The position numbers were made by a program, and so were the translations under genes. This document shows positions 51,286 to 59,515 of a stretch of 64,000 bases of DNA, piece after piece. Every line of letters begins with the position of its first letter. Position 1 is the first letter of the stretch. A model generated the notes under the pieces. The model saw only the letters and a program-made list of their open reading frames with translations. It was not told where the DNA came from and ran no database searches. Source of the stretch: SXZD01 sp034680345 (GTDB taxonomy: Bacteria; Pseudomonadota; Gammaproteobacteria; Burkholderiales; Burkholderiaceae_B); assembly GCA_034680345.1 (NCBI GenBank), contig JAXISZ010000007.1, forward strand, positions 20,840 through 84,839, written 5' to 3'.

Positions 51286-52707
51286 ATGATGAATTTTATG
51301 TCAGACTCAATGCGTCCAGAGCATGATCTACTTGGTGAGCGTGATGTACCGTTTAATGCGTACTGGGGAATTCACACCTTGCGGGCTTTGGAAAACTTCC
51401 CGATTAGTCACGTGGCCATAGGAGTTATTCCTGAGTTAGTGCGGGCTTTGGCTGATGTGAAAAAAGCGGCTGCGTTGGCAAACACCCAGTTGGGTTTGTT
51501 GCCTCAGAGCAAATGTACTGCAATCGTTCAAGCTTGTGATGAAATTCGCGCTGGCCATTTTCATGAACAATTTGTAGTTGATGTGATACAGGGTGGGGCA
51601 GGAACATCAACCAATATGAATGCCAATGAAGTGATTGCCAATCGGGCTTTAGAAGTTCTTGGTTTTTCCCGTGGACAATACCAACACTTACATCCAATTG
51701 AGGATGTAAATGCTTCGCAAAGTACCAATGATGTGTATCCCACTGCAATTCGTGTGGCTTTAATGTACTCTTTGGACAAGCTTTTGCCAGCAATGGAGGC
51801 GTTGAAAGATGCCTTTTATGCAAAGGCTTTAGAATTTAAAGATATTTTGAAAATGGGTCGTACGCAGTTGCAAGATGCGGTGCCCATGACATTAGGGCAA
51901 GAGTTTCATACTTATGCGGTGATGTTGGGTGAGGATATTTCGCGAGTCCGCGAAGCTGTGGCTTTAATCAGTGAAATCAATTTGGGTGCAACGGCTATTG
52001 GCACTGGTATTAATACGGATCCCGAGTATGCTGGTTTAGCATGTCGTTTCTTAAAAGAAGTTACAGGAAAGCCTGTGACCGTGGCTGAAGATTTAGTGGA
52101 AGCCACTCAAGATACGGGTGCGTTTGTGCAGTTGTCGGGCGTTTTAAAACGAGTTGCTGTTAAGCTGTCTAAGGTGTGTAATGACCTGCGTTTATTGTCT
52201 TCTGGGCCTCAAGCTGGTTTGTGTGAAATTCGTTTGCCTGCTCGAGCTGCTGGTTCATCAATTATGCCGGGTAAGGTCAATCCAATAATTCCTGAGGTTG
52301 TGAATCAAGTGGCTTTTGAAGTGATTGGTAACGATTTAACTGTGACTATGGCATCAGAGGGTGGTCAATTACAGCTTAATGCTTTTGAACCAATTATGGC
52401 TTGGAGTTTATTTAAAAGTATTCACCACCTTACACATGCCTGTTACACTTTAAAAGACAATTGTGTACAGGATATTGAAGCGAATACTGAGCTGTTGGCT
52501 CAACGGGTTCGTAGTTCTGCTGGGTTGGCTACATCGTTAAATCCTTATATTGGTTACGAAGCTGCTACGCGGGTGGCTTCAGAGGCAATTCAAACTGGTC
52601 GTGCGGTTGCTGATTTGGTGTTGGGAAAAGGGCTTATGTCTGCACAGCAATTGGCAGAGGTGCTGCAGCCAGAAGTACTTACCAAACCGCGTAAACTAAA
52701 GTTATAA
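51286..52707 (+). CDS. aspA: Aspartate ammonia-lyase
   Basis: 473 residues from ATG 51286, preceded by GGAAAG. Deaminates aspartate to fumarate and ammonia. Near full-length match to AspA: EHDLLGERDVPFNAYWGIHTLRALENF, VDVIQGGAGTSTNMNANEV, MGRTQLQDAVPMTLGQEF, the fumarase/aspartase signature GSSIMPGKVNPIIPEVVNQV, and VIGNDLTVTMASEGGQLQLN. The PEVVNQV..IGND wording marks aspartase, not fumarase. With the GltIJKL transporter just downstream it forms an aspartate uptake and catabolism module. Confidence 0.94.
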   Translation: MMNFMSDSMRPEHDLLGERDVPFNAYWGIHTLRALENFPISHVAIGVIPELVRALADVKKAAALANTQLGLLPQSKCTAIVQACDEIRAGHFHEQFVVDVIQGGAGTSTNMNANEVIANRALEVLGFSRGQYQHLHPIEDVNASQSTNDVYPTAIRVALMYSLDKLLPAMEALKDAFYAKALEFKDILKMGRTQLQDAVPMTLGQEFHTYAVMLGEDISRVREAVALISEINLGATAIGTGINTDPEYAGLACRFLKEVTGKPVTVAEDLVEATQDTGAFVQLSGVLKRVAVKLSKVCNDLRLLSSGPQAGLCEIRLPARAAGSSIMPGKVNPIIPEVVNQVAFEVIGNDLTVTMASEGGQLQLNAFEPIMAWSLFKSIHHLTHACYTLKDNCVQDIEANTELLAQRVRSSAGLATSLNPYIGYEAATRVASEAIQTGRAVADLVLGKGLMSAQQLAEVLQPEVLTKPRKLKL

Positions 52708-52783
52708 ATGTCGGTAGCGGCCGTTTTGTTGGCTGTTGGTTTTATTTTTTTATTGAGTTAAATGACAAACAAGGGAGGTTGTT

Positions 52784-53683
52784 GTGAAACGCACTTATTT
52801 AACAGCTGTTTTGGCTGCAATTACTATTGTTGGTTCTTCAGGTTTGTATGCTGCTGAAGAGCTGACTGGTACATTGAAAAAAATCAAAGAAACTGGCACT
52901 ATCTCGCTTGGACACCGAGAGTCTTCTGTGCCTTTTTCTTATTTAGATGACAAACAGCAGCCCATTGGTTATTCCATGGATTTGTGTGAAAAATTAGTGC
53001 AAGCCATTAAATCTGAATTAAAAATGCCGGATTTGAAAGTTTCTATGCAACCGGTTACATCGTCTAACCGTATTCCTTTGTTAATCAATGGCACGATAGA
53101 CTTAGAATGTGGTTCAACAACCAACTCTACGGAACGTCAAAAGCAAGTTTCTTTCGGTGTTACTACGTTTGTTACAAGTGTTAAAGCGGTTGTTAAAAAG
53201 AATTCAGGTGTATCTAGCTTATCTGATCTTAACGGTAAACCAATTGTAACTACGTCTGGTACTACTTCTGTGCAGTTGATTAAAGCACATGAAAAAGGTT
53301 CTAAAATTGACTTTAAAGAAATTTATGGAAAAGACCACGCAGAATCATTTTTGTTAGTTGAGAGTGATCGTGCGGCAGCTTTTGTGATGGATGATATTTT
53401 ATTGGCAGGGCTGGTTGCGAACTCTAAATCGCCCAATGATTTCACCTTATTGCCAGAAGTTTTGCGTACAGAACCCTACGGTATCATGTTGCGTAAGGAC
53501 GATGCGCAGTTTAAAGGTTTGATTGACAAAACTTTGGGTGGGTTGATGAAAACTGGTGAAATTAACAAAATTTACGCCAAGTGGTTTGAGTCCCCCATTC
53601 CACCAAAAAATATTAATTTAAAGTTTCCAGTGTCTCCAGAGTTAAAAGAGCTTATCAAATCCCCAAATGATAAGGGTGTTTGA
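52784..53683 (+). CDS. gltI: Glutamate/aspartate ABC transporter substrate-binding protein
   Basis: 299 residues. Signal peptide MKRTYLTAVLAAITIVGSSGLYAA; periplasmic binding protein family 3: GTISLGHRESSVPFSYLDDKQQPIGYSMDLC, RIPLLINGTIDLECGSTTNSTERQKQV, EPYGIMLRKDD. The wording is that of GltI/DEBP-type acidic amino acid binding proteins. GGGAGG precedes the start. Separated from gltJ by a stem-loop that may reduce downstream expression. Confidence 0.92.
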   Translation: MKRTYLTAVLAAITIVGSSGLYAAEELTGTLKKIKETGTISLGHRESSVPFSYLDDKQQPIGYSMDLCEKLVQAIKSELKMPDLKVSMQPVTSSNRIPLLINGTIDLECGSTTNSTERQKQVSFGVTTFVTSVKAVVKKNSGVSSLSDLNGKPIVTTSGTTSVQLIKAHEKGSKIDFKEIYGKDHAESFLLVESDRAAAFVMDDILLAGLVANSKSPNDFTLLPEVLRTEPYGIMLRKDDAQFKGLIDKTLGGLMKTGEINKIYAKWFESPIPPKNINLKFPVSPELKELIKSPNDKGV

Positions 53684-53695
53684 TCATTGAAAGTG

Positions 53696-53734
53696 AACAG
53701 GGTTGGTGGTTTTTCCTTCGACCCTGTTTGTTTT
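53696..53734 (+). terminator. Intercistronic stem-loop between gltI and gltJ
   Basis: AACAGGGT (53696-53703) pairs with ACCCTGTT (53721-53728), followed by TGTTTTC. Likely a partial terminator or mRNA stabiliser that raises binding protein over permease, common in ABC importer operons. Confidence 0.65.
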
Positions 53735-53780
53735 CTCAAATACGGTAAAACAAATAATAACGAAATTTTGAGGCTGTTTA

Positions 53781-54518
53781 ATGAAGTACGATTGGAATTG
53801 GTTGTTGTTTTTTGAGACTGTTACAGACAGTGACGCAACCTGGATGAGTATGTTGGTGTCGGGGTTAGAGTGGACCTTGCTAACAGCCTTGTGCGCTTGG
53901 ATAGTTGCATTTGTTGTAGGTTCGGTTATGGGTGTATTGCGAACCACAACCAACCCTATATTGGTGGCAGTAGGCAATGTGTATGTGGAAATGTTCCGTA
54001 ATATCCCTTTAATTGTCCAGTTTTTTATTTGGTATTTTGTATTGCCAGAGGTTATTCCTGCGCTAAAAACCTTGGCTATTGAAAGTGATCCTACACAATT
54101 TCAATTTACTGTTGCTGTTATTTGTTTAGGGTTGTTCACTGCAGCGCGTGTGGCAGAGCAGGTGCGTTCTGGTATTTTATCGTTGCCTAGAGGACAACGT
54201 GCGGCAGGTTATGCGTTGGGTTTGACTCAATTTCAAACTTACCGCTATGTTTTGCTGCCTATGGCATATCGTATTATTGTCCCCCCAATGACATCTGAGA
54301 TGATGAATCTTATAAAAAATACGTCTGTGGCGTTAACAATTGGTTTAACAGAATTGACATTTCGCACGCGTGAGATGGGCGAAGTAACTTTTGCATATTT
54401 TGAAGCCTATATTGCGGCAACAGTTACCTATGTGGTGGTTGCTATGACAGTTAATCGGATTATGGCATTTGCTGAAAAACGCCTAGCTGTACCTGGTTAT
54501 ATCTCTGGAGGCAAATAA
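53781..54518 (+). CDS. gltJ: Glutamate/aspartate ABC transporter permease
   Basis: 245 residues. His/Glu/Asp-type permease with several membrane helices; begins MKYDWNWLLFF and contains the EAA loop LPRGQRAAGYALGLTQFQTYRYVLLP that docks to the ATPase. ETVTDSDATWMSMLVSGLEWTL is the GltJ-type N-terminal part. Ends one base before the gltK start codon. Confidence 0.94.
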   Translation: MKYDWNWLLFFETVTDSDATWMSMLVSGLEWTLLTALCAWIVAFVVGSVMGVLRTTTNPILVAVGNVYVEMFRNIPLIVQFFIWYFVLPEVIPALKTLAIESDPTQFQFTVAVICLGLFTAARVAEQVRSGILSLPRGQRAAGYALGLTQFQTYRYVLLPMAYRIIVPPMTSEMMNLIKNTSVALTIGLTELTFRTREMGEVTFAYFEAYIAATVTYVVVAMTVNRIMAFAEKRLAVPGYISGGK

Positions 54519-54519
54519 G

Positions 54520-55206
54520 ATGTTGGGTTTCGAGTTTGATGTTGTTGCGCGCTCATGGCCTTATTTGCTTAAGGGTTTGCATTACACTGCACAGCTAACA
54601 GTATTTGCTTGTTTTGGTGGTATTATTTTTGGCACTTTATTGGCATTGGCGCGTTTATCAAAAAATAAATTTATCAGTTTGGCCGCCGCTGGCTACGTTA
54701 ATTTAATGCGTTCAATTCCATTGGTTTTGGTTATTTTTTGGTTTTTCTTTCTTGTTCCAGTGGTTTTGCAGGCTGTCACCGGTGCTGATCGTCCGCCACA
54801 AGTAGGCGCTGATCGATCAGCCTATATTACTTTTATTATGTTTGAAGCAGCTTATTTTTGTGAAATTATGCGTGCAGGAATTCAAAGTATATCTCGTGGA
54901 CAGGTTTCAGCTGCTTATGCGTTGGGTTTAAATTATCGTCAAGCCATGAGTTACGTGGTTTTACCTCAGGCATTTCGTAATATGTTGCCGGTTTTGTTGA
55001 CACAGACCATTATTTTATTCCAGGACACTTCTTTGGTGTATGTACTTTCGGTTACAGATTTTCTTGGTGCGGCTTCTAAGATTGCACAACGGGACAGTCG
55101 TTTAGTTGAGATGTACACCTTTGTTGCAGTCATCTATTTTATTATCTGTTTTAGCCTTTCCATGATGGTAAAAGCATTACAGAAGCGTATTCAAATCATT
55201 CGATAA
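54520..55206 (+). CDS. gltK: Glutamate/aspartate ABC transporter permease
   Basis: 228 residues. Second permease: FDVVARSWPYLLKGLHYTAQLTVF, NLMRSIPLVLVIFWFFFLVP and EAA loop ISRGQVSAAYALGLNYRQAMSYVVLPQAFRN. The polar insert GADRPPQVGADRSAY between helices is typical of GltK. Pairs with gltJ to form the membrane channel. Confidence 0.94.
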   Translation: MLGFEFDVVARSWPYLLKGLHYTAQLTVFACFGGIIFGTLLALARLSKNKFISLAAAGYVNLMRSIPLVLVIFWFFFLVPVVLQAVTGADRPPQVGADRSAYITFIMFEAAYFCEIMRAGIQSISRGQVSAAYALGLNYRQAMSYVVLPQAFRNMLPVLLTQTIILFQDTSLVYVLSVTDFLGAASKIAQRDSRLVEMYTFVAVIYFIICFSLSMMVKALQKRIQIIR

Positions 55207-55218
55207 TTGGAGAGGCCC

Positions 55219-55947
55219 ATGATTGAAATCAAGCAAATCAGCAAGTGGTATGGCAGCTTTCAAGTGCTGACGAATTGTTCGACCGAAGTCAAGCGTGGCG
55301 AAGTTGTGGTCGTCTGCGGCCCTTCTGGTTCGGGTAAGTCAACTTTAATTAAATGCGTTAATGCGCTTGAGCCTTTTCAACAAGGTGAAATTATTGTTGA
55401 TGGAACGTCGGTGGGGGACCCAGTTACGTCTTTGCCAAAATTGCGCTCACGTGTTGGTATGGTATTTCAGCACTTTGAGTTGTTTCCGCATTTAAGTATT
55501 GTTGAAAATTTGACCTTGGCTCAAAAAAAAGTTTTAGGTCGTACACACGAAGAAGCAAATCAAAAAGGTTTAGGTCTGCTTGATCGTGTCGGCTTAAAAG
55601 CCCATGCATACAAATTTCCAGGGCAATTATCAGGTGGTCAGCAGCAACGGGTTGCGATTGCGCGCGCGTTGTCTATGGATCCTATTTGCATGTTATTTGA
55701 TGAGCCCACTTCAGCTTTAGACCCTGAAATGATCAATGAAGTATTAGATGTTATGGTTGAATTGGCCCAGGAAGGTATGACTATGATGTGCGTAACCCAC
55801 GAAATGGGTTTTGCGCGTAAAGTAGCGCATCGTGTTATCTTCATGGATCAGGGTTTGATTGTTGAAGACTGTAAAAAAGAAGAGTTTTTTGGAAGCCCAC
55901 GATCCGATCGTGCGCAGCAGTTTCTAGCAAAAATACTTTCTCACTGA
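55219..55947 (+). CDS. gltL: Glutamate/aspartate ABC transporter ATP-binding protein
   Basis: 242 residues from ATG 55219, preceded by GGAGAGG. Walker A CGPSGSGKSTLIKCVNALEPF, Q-loop VFQHFELFPHLS, signature LSGGQQQRVAIARALSMDP, Walker B MLFDEPTSALDPEM, H-loop CVTHEMGFARKVAHRV. Full-length PAAT-family ATPase, last gene of the operon before an intrinsic terminator. Confidence 0.95.
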   Translation: MIEIKQISKWYGSFQVLTNCSTEVKRGEVVVVCGPSGSGKSTLIKCVNALEPFQQGEIIVDGTSVGDPVTSLPKLRSRVGMVFQHFELFPHLSIVENLTLAQKKVLGRTHEEANQKGLGLLDRVGLKAHAYKFPGQLSGGQQQRVAIARALSMDPICMLFDEPTSALDPEMINEVLDVMVELAQEGMTMMCVTHEMGFARKVAHRVIFMDQGLIVEDCKKEEFFGSPRSDRAQQFLAKILSH

Positions 55948-55970
55948 TTTAATTTTTTTATTCTAACAGG

Positions 55971-55998
55971 CACCCCTTCATAAGAGGGGTGTTTTTTT
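55971..55998 (+). terminator. Intrinsic terminator of the glt operon
   Basis: CACCCCT (55971-55977), loop TCATAAG, AGGGGTG (55985-55991), followed by TTTTTTT. About 24 bases after the gltL stop. Confidence 0.92.
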
Positions 55999-56090
55999 AT
56001 TAGAACATTTTTGTGCTTTTCTTTTGGTGCGTTAACCACTGCCGTTGTTGTAAACAAGTTAAAGTTAGATTCTAATATTTTAGATGGTTT

Positions 56091-57116
56091 TTAAGCGGAC
56101 TTAAGCCATTTTGCCACATCTTTGGCAAAATAACTCAAAATACCATCTGCACCAGCACGTTTAAAAGCCAATAGCGACTCTAAAATCACTGCCTTTTCGT
56201 CAATCCAACCGTTTGCTGCCGCTGCTTTAATCATGGCGTATTCACCGCTAACTTGGTAAGCAAAGGTGGGCATGCCAAAATTATCTTTAACTGCTTTCAC
56301 AATGTCTAAATAAGCTATACCAGGTTTGATCATGACCATGTCTGCTCCCTCTTGAATATCTAAAGCCACTTCACGTAAGGCTTCATTAGAATTGGCAGGG
56401 TTCATTTGATACGTTAGTTTATTGCTTTTTCCTAAATGGGAGGCGCTGCCAACTGCGTCTCGAAACGGTCCATAAAAATGTGAAGCGTATTTGGCAGAGT
56501 AAGCCATGATACGGGTGTAAATATAATTATGGGCTTCTAGAGATTGCCGAATGGCCCCAATTCTGCCGTCCATCATGTCGCTGGGTGCTACAATATCAAC
56601 GCCCATTGCGGCGTGTAGGCAAGCTTGATTTGTTAAAATAGTTACCGTTTCATCGTTTAGAACATAGCCATTTTTGTCGATAATTCCATCTTGCCCGTGC
56701 GAAGTGTATGGGTCCAAAGCAATGTCAGTGAGAATACCCAGTTCAGGGAATTGTTTCTTAAGTGTGATAATTGCTTTTGGGATTAAACCTTCGGGGTTTA
56801 AGGCTTCTGAACCATCAGGGCTTTTGTTTTCGGGTTCAATCACCGGAAAAATTGCCAGAACAGGAACCCCCAGTTTGCTGCATTCTTCAGCAACAGTCAA
56901 AAGGTAATCTAAGGACAACCGTTCTACTCCAGGCATAGAATACACTGGTTCGCGGCGATGCGTTCCGGGTAGCAAAAACACAGGGTAGATAAGGTCATTT
57001 ACAGTTAATATGTGTTCTTGGACAAGCTGACGAGTAAAGTTGTCAACGCGTAATCGGCGTGGCCTTTGTGCGGGAAAGCCACCGGATGTTATGTTGGATA
57101 TTCGTTTATTAAACAT
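56091..57116 (-). CDS. hemB: Delta-aminolevulinic acid dehydratase (porphobilinogen synthase)
   Basis: 341 residues. Joins two 5-aminolevulinate molecules to porphobilinogen in heme synthesis. Schiff-base lysines lie in MAYSAKYASHFYGPFRDA and ADMVMIKPGIAYLD. The metal loop reads DIALDPYTSHGQDG, with Asp/Ala in place of the cysteines of zinc-type enzymes, so a Mg-dependent type is expected. N-terminal RPRRLR is typical. It follows engB by 9 bases on the minus strand. Confidence 0.96.
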   Translation of the reverse strand: MFNKRISNITSGGFPAQRPRRLRVDNFTRQLVQEHILTVNDLIYPVFLLPGTHRREPVYSMPGVERLSLDYLLTVAEECSKLGVPVLAIFPVIEPENKSPDGSEALNPEGLIPKAIITLKKQFPELGILTDIALDPYTSHGQDGIIDKNGYVLNDETVTILTNQACLHAAMGVDIVAPSDMMDGRIGAIRQSLEAHNYIYTRIMAYSAKYASHFYGPFRDAVGSASHLGKSNKLTYQMNPANSNEALREVALDIQEGADMVMIKPGIAYLDIVKAVKDNFGMPTFAYQVSGEYAMIKAAAANGWIDEKAVILESLLAFKRAGADGILSYFAKDVAKWLKSA

Positions 57117-57125
57117 GGTTTGAGC

Positions 57126-57752
57126 TTATAAAGAGGTTGGGATAATCCATTGTTTAAGTTGGGATTCAAGTTCAATGAGCCCTATTTTTTTGAGCGCCGA
57201 CCAAAGTTGAACAGTGATGGTGTGGCCTGCTTCGATATGCTTTTGAATTTCTTCAAAGGTTCTTCTTTGTACGTTAATTTTTTCTTGGGTTGTGAGTTTG
57301 TCTGCTTTTGATAACACAATATGTATGGGTGTTTTACGGATGGCAAGCCAATTAATAGCGCTGCGGTCAAGGGCAAGAAGTCCACGTCTTGCATCTACAA
57401 TCATAACGCAACCATGTAGCGCGGAGCGATTGCGAAGATACCCACCCAGTTCAATATCCCATTGGCTTTTTTCGGATTGTGAAAGTTGGGCAAATCCGTA
57501 TCCAGGTAAGTCAACCAAACGGGCTATGGTATTACTTTGATTTAGTACACTGAAAAAATTGAGTAATTGTGTTCGTCCAGGTGTTTTACTTGCAAATGCA
57601 AGTTGCCTTCTGTTGCATAAGGTATTAATTGCAGTAGATTTTCCCGCGTTGGATCGGCCAATAAAAACAATTTCTGGTACGCTGGGTGCAGGGCACTGTG
57701 AGAGTTTGGCTGCAGAAGTTTCAAAGAAAGTGGAGTGAAAATTGTTTAACAT
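57126..57752 (-). CDS. engB: Ribosome biogenesis GTP-binding protein EngB/YsxC
   Basis: 208 residues. Essential GTPase for 50S assembly. G1 FIGRSNAGKSTAINTLC, G2 region KTPGRTQLLNFF, G3 DLPGYGFAQL, G4 SKADKL are present in order. It is divergent from cytochrome c4, with 128 bases between, the same association as in other Burkholderiales. Confidence 0.95.
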   Translation of the reverse strand: MLNNFHSTFFETSAAKLSQCPAPSVPEIVFIGRSNAGKSTAINTLCNRRQLAFASKTPGRTQLLNFFSVLNQSNTIARLVDLPGYGFAQLSQSEKSQWDIELGGYLRNRSALHGCVMIVDARRGLLALDRSAINWLAIRKTPIHIVLSKADKLTTQEKINVQRRTFEEIQKHIEAGHTITVQLWSALKKIGLIELESQLKQWIIPTSL

Positions 57753-57880
57753 GAGTTATTGGGTCTTGGTTTGCAGCTGTAAGGAAGAGTATAATAATCG
57801 GATTTTAAAAATAAAAAAGAAAATTAGAGCGTTGTTTTTGGCAACGATTAGTTTTTTTGCAGAATAGCGGACTTAAAGTT

Positions 57881-58522
57881 ATGAAACAAATTGTGGCGTT
57901 TCTTGTGGTTTTTTTCAGTTTGGCAACAGGGGCCGTGGCGTCACCAGCAGCCCAAAGCTTGCCTAAGCCAGACTTGGCTAAGGGCGGTGAAATTGCCTCT
58001 CAAGTGTGTGCAGGTTGCCATGGTGCTGACGGCAACAGTGTGGCTCCGGCCAATCCTAAATTGGCTGCTCAGCATCCAGAATATTTAATTAAGCAGTTAA
58101 ATAATTTTAGGGTGCAGCCAGGGGCTCAAAAGGCTGAGCGAGAAAATGCAATTATGGCCGGTTTTGCAGCCAGTTTGTCACTTGAAGATATGCGTAATGT
58201 AGCAGCTTATTATGCGCAGCAAAAACCAAAAGCAGGTTTTGCAAAACAAAAAGACATACTGGAGTTGGGTCAAAAAATTTACCGTGGTGGTATTGCAGAA
58301 AAAAATGTTCCTGCTTGTGCGGGTTGTCACAGTCCCAATGGCGCAGGTATACCATCTCAGTACCCCCGCTTGTCTGGTCAGCATGCTGAGTATACTGAAG
58401 CGCAGTTGGTTGCTTTCCGTTTGGGTATTCGTAAAAATAATGCACAGATGATGGGAATTTCTGCTCGGTTGTCAGACCTTGAAATCAAGGCGCTTTCTGA
58501 TTACATTGCAGGATTGCATTGA
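57881..58522 (+). CDS. Diheme cytochrome c4
   Basis: 213 residues from ATG 57881 (MKQIVAFLVVFFSLATGAVA signal). Two cytochrome c domains, each with CAGCH (VCAGCHGADGNS at about 42-53; ACAGCHSPNGAG at about 143-154) and a downstream axial Met (IMAGFAASL; MMGISARLSD). Periplasmic electron carrier, plausibly a donor to the oxidase encoded at 35-40 kb. In related genomes the cytochrome c maturation genes resB and ccsA follow; here an IS30-type remnant follows instead. Confidence 0.94.
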   Translation: MKQIVAFLVVFFSLATGAVASPAAQSLPKPDLAKGGEIASQVCAGCHGADGNSVAPANPKLAAQHPEYLIKQLNNFRVQPGAQKAERENAIMAGFAASLSLEDMRNVAAYYAQQKPKAGFAKQKDILELGQKIYRGGIAEKNVPACAGCHSPNGAGIPSQYPRLSGQHAEYTEAQLVAFRLGIRKNNAQMMGISARLSDLEIKALSDYIAGLH

Positions 58523-58552
58523 TTTTATAGTCGTTTATTTTTTATTGTGTCT

Positions 58553-58574
58553 TGGATTCAAGAACGAAGTGTAA
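58553..58574 (+). repeat. Extra copy of the IS30-type terminal repeat
   Basis: A 22-base segment beginning TGGATTCAAG matches the left terminal repeat at 58591-58612 at 19 of 22 positions and lies 38 bases before it in the same orientation. It may mark an older element end. Confidence 0.6.
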
Positions 58575-58579
58575 ACGGC

Positions 58580-59434
58580 TTAGTAAATCATGGATTCAAG
58601 CACAAAGTGCAACATCGTTAACGCATTGTGAAAAAAGATTTTATTTGGTGTTTTATAGCCCAATTTTTTTCTTGGCCTATGGTTTAAATAGTGGTTCAGT
58701 AATTTCTATTGTATCTTTTGTAACTGCAAATAATAGACGTTTTTTTGGGGCATATTGTTGTAAAAGTTCATTAAGACTTTCGTTGCAACCACGCTAGCCA
58801 GCAAGAAAAATAATCTGCAAAGTGACTCATTGAGTTTAAAGTATCATTCATTATTTTGTGGTTTGCAAATTCTTTGCAGTTATCATAGATGATTGTACTG
58901 ACCCAACCATGAACTGGTATAAGACGATTGATGATGGCATTTCTCCTCCCCAATTTTTTATGTTATTGAGTACTTGAGCTACAATTGTGCATTTAGATTT
59001 GCGTTCAATTAAGGAGATTATCGTTTGTTTTTAACAAGCGTCAATCACCGTATATTTTCCCCAATCACCTATTGATGAGCATTTTTCAATAGTTTCTGGT
59101 TTTTCTGCAATAGGCCCTTTTCCAATATTTTTTTGCGTTTATTGCGCTCAGAGCCACAATGTTTTCTTTTCTTTTTGTAGCATCGTAATGCTTGCCAAGT
59201 AGTATCATTGCATTGATCATCTTTGTAGATATGATGATATATGCTTTCATCGTTAACCAATAATTTTGATGAAATTTGTTCTGGACTCCATTGAATTTTA
59301 ATCAATTCAAAGGCTTGATTCAGTATGTCCAATTGATTTTTCCTGGCATTTCGATATTGTTCTGAGCATTTTTTAGCCAATAAATTGGCTTGATGTGGTC
59401 TGTAATGAAAATTGCACTTTGTATTTGAATCCAC
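58580..59434 (-). pseudogene. IS30-family transposase pseudogene
   Basis: Reading the minus strand, 59434-59069 is an open frame whose codons cover the terminal repeat and then YRPHQANLLAKKCSEQYRNA and WSPEQISSKLLVNDESIYHHIYKD, typical of the middle of IS30 transposases; the N-terminal helix-turn-helix is missing. After a stop, IGDWGKYTVIDAC (degraded DWEGDT catalytic block), then in another frame VHGWVSTIIYDNCKEFANH (second Asp kept), NESLNELLQQYAPKK (Glu kept) and finally LNHRPRKKLGYKTPN. At least two frame changes and several stops. Inactive. The last codons run into the left terminal repeat. Confidence 0.85.
58591..59433 (-). mobile_element. Internally deleted IS30-family insertion sequence
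   Basis: The 22-base ends at 58591-58612 and 59412-59433 are inverted repeats with 20 matches; both begin TGGATTCAA and end ACAAAGTGCAA when read inward. The element is 843 bases, shorter than the roughly 1-1.2 kb of intact IS30 elements. The transposase inside is broken. I see no clear target duplication. It sits between cytochrome c4 and the ABC transporter genes. Confidence 0.8.
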
Positions 59435-59515
59435 GAAAATAATTTAAATTGCTTTTTATTTTTACTCACAAAAGCCCTGATGCTTTATAGTTCATAAGAA
59501 TAAAGGAGCTTGGTG

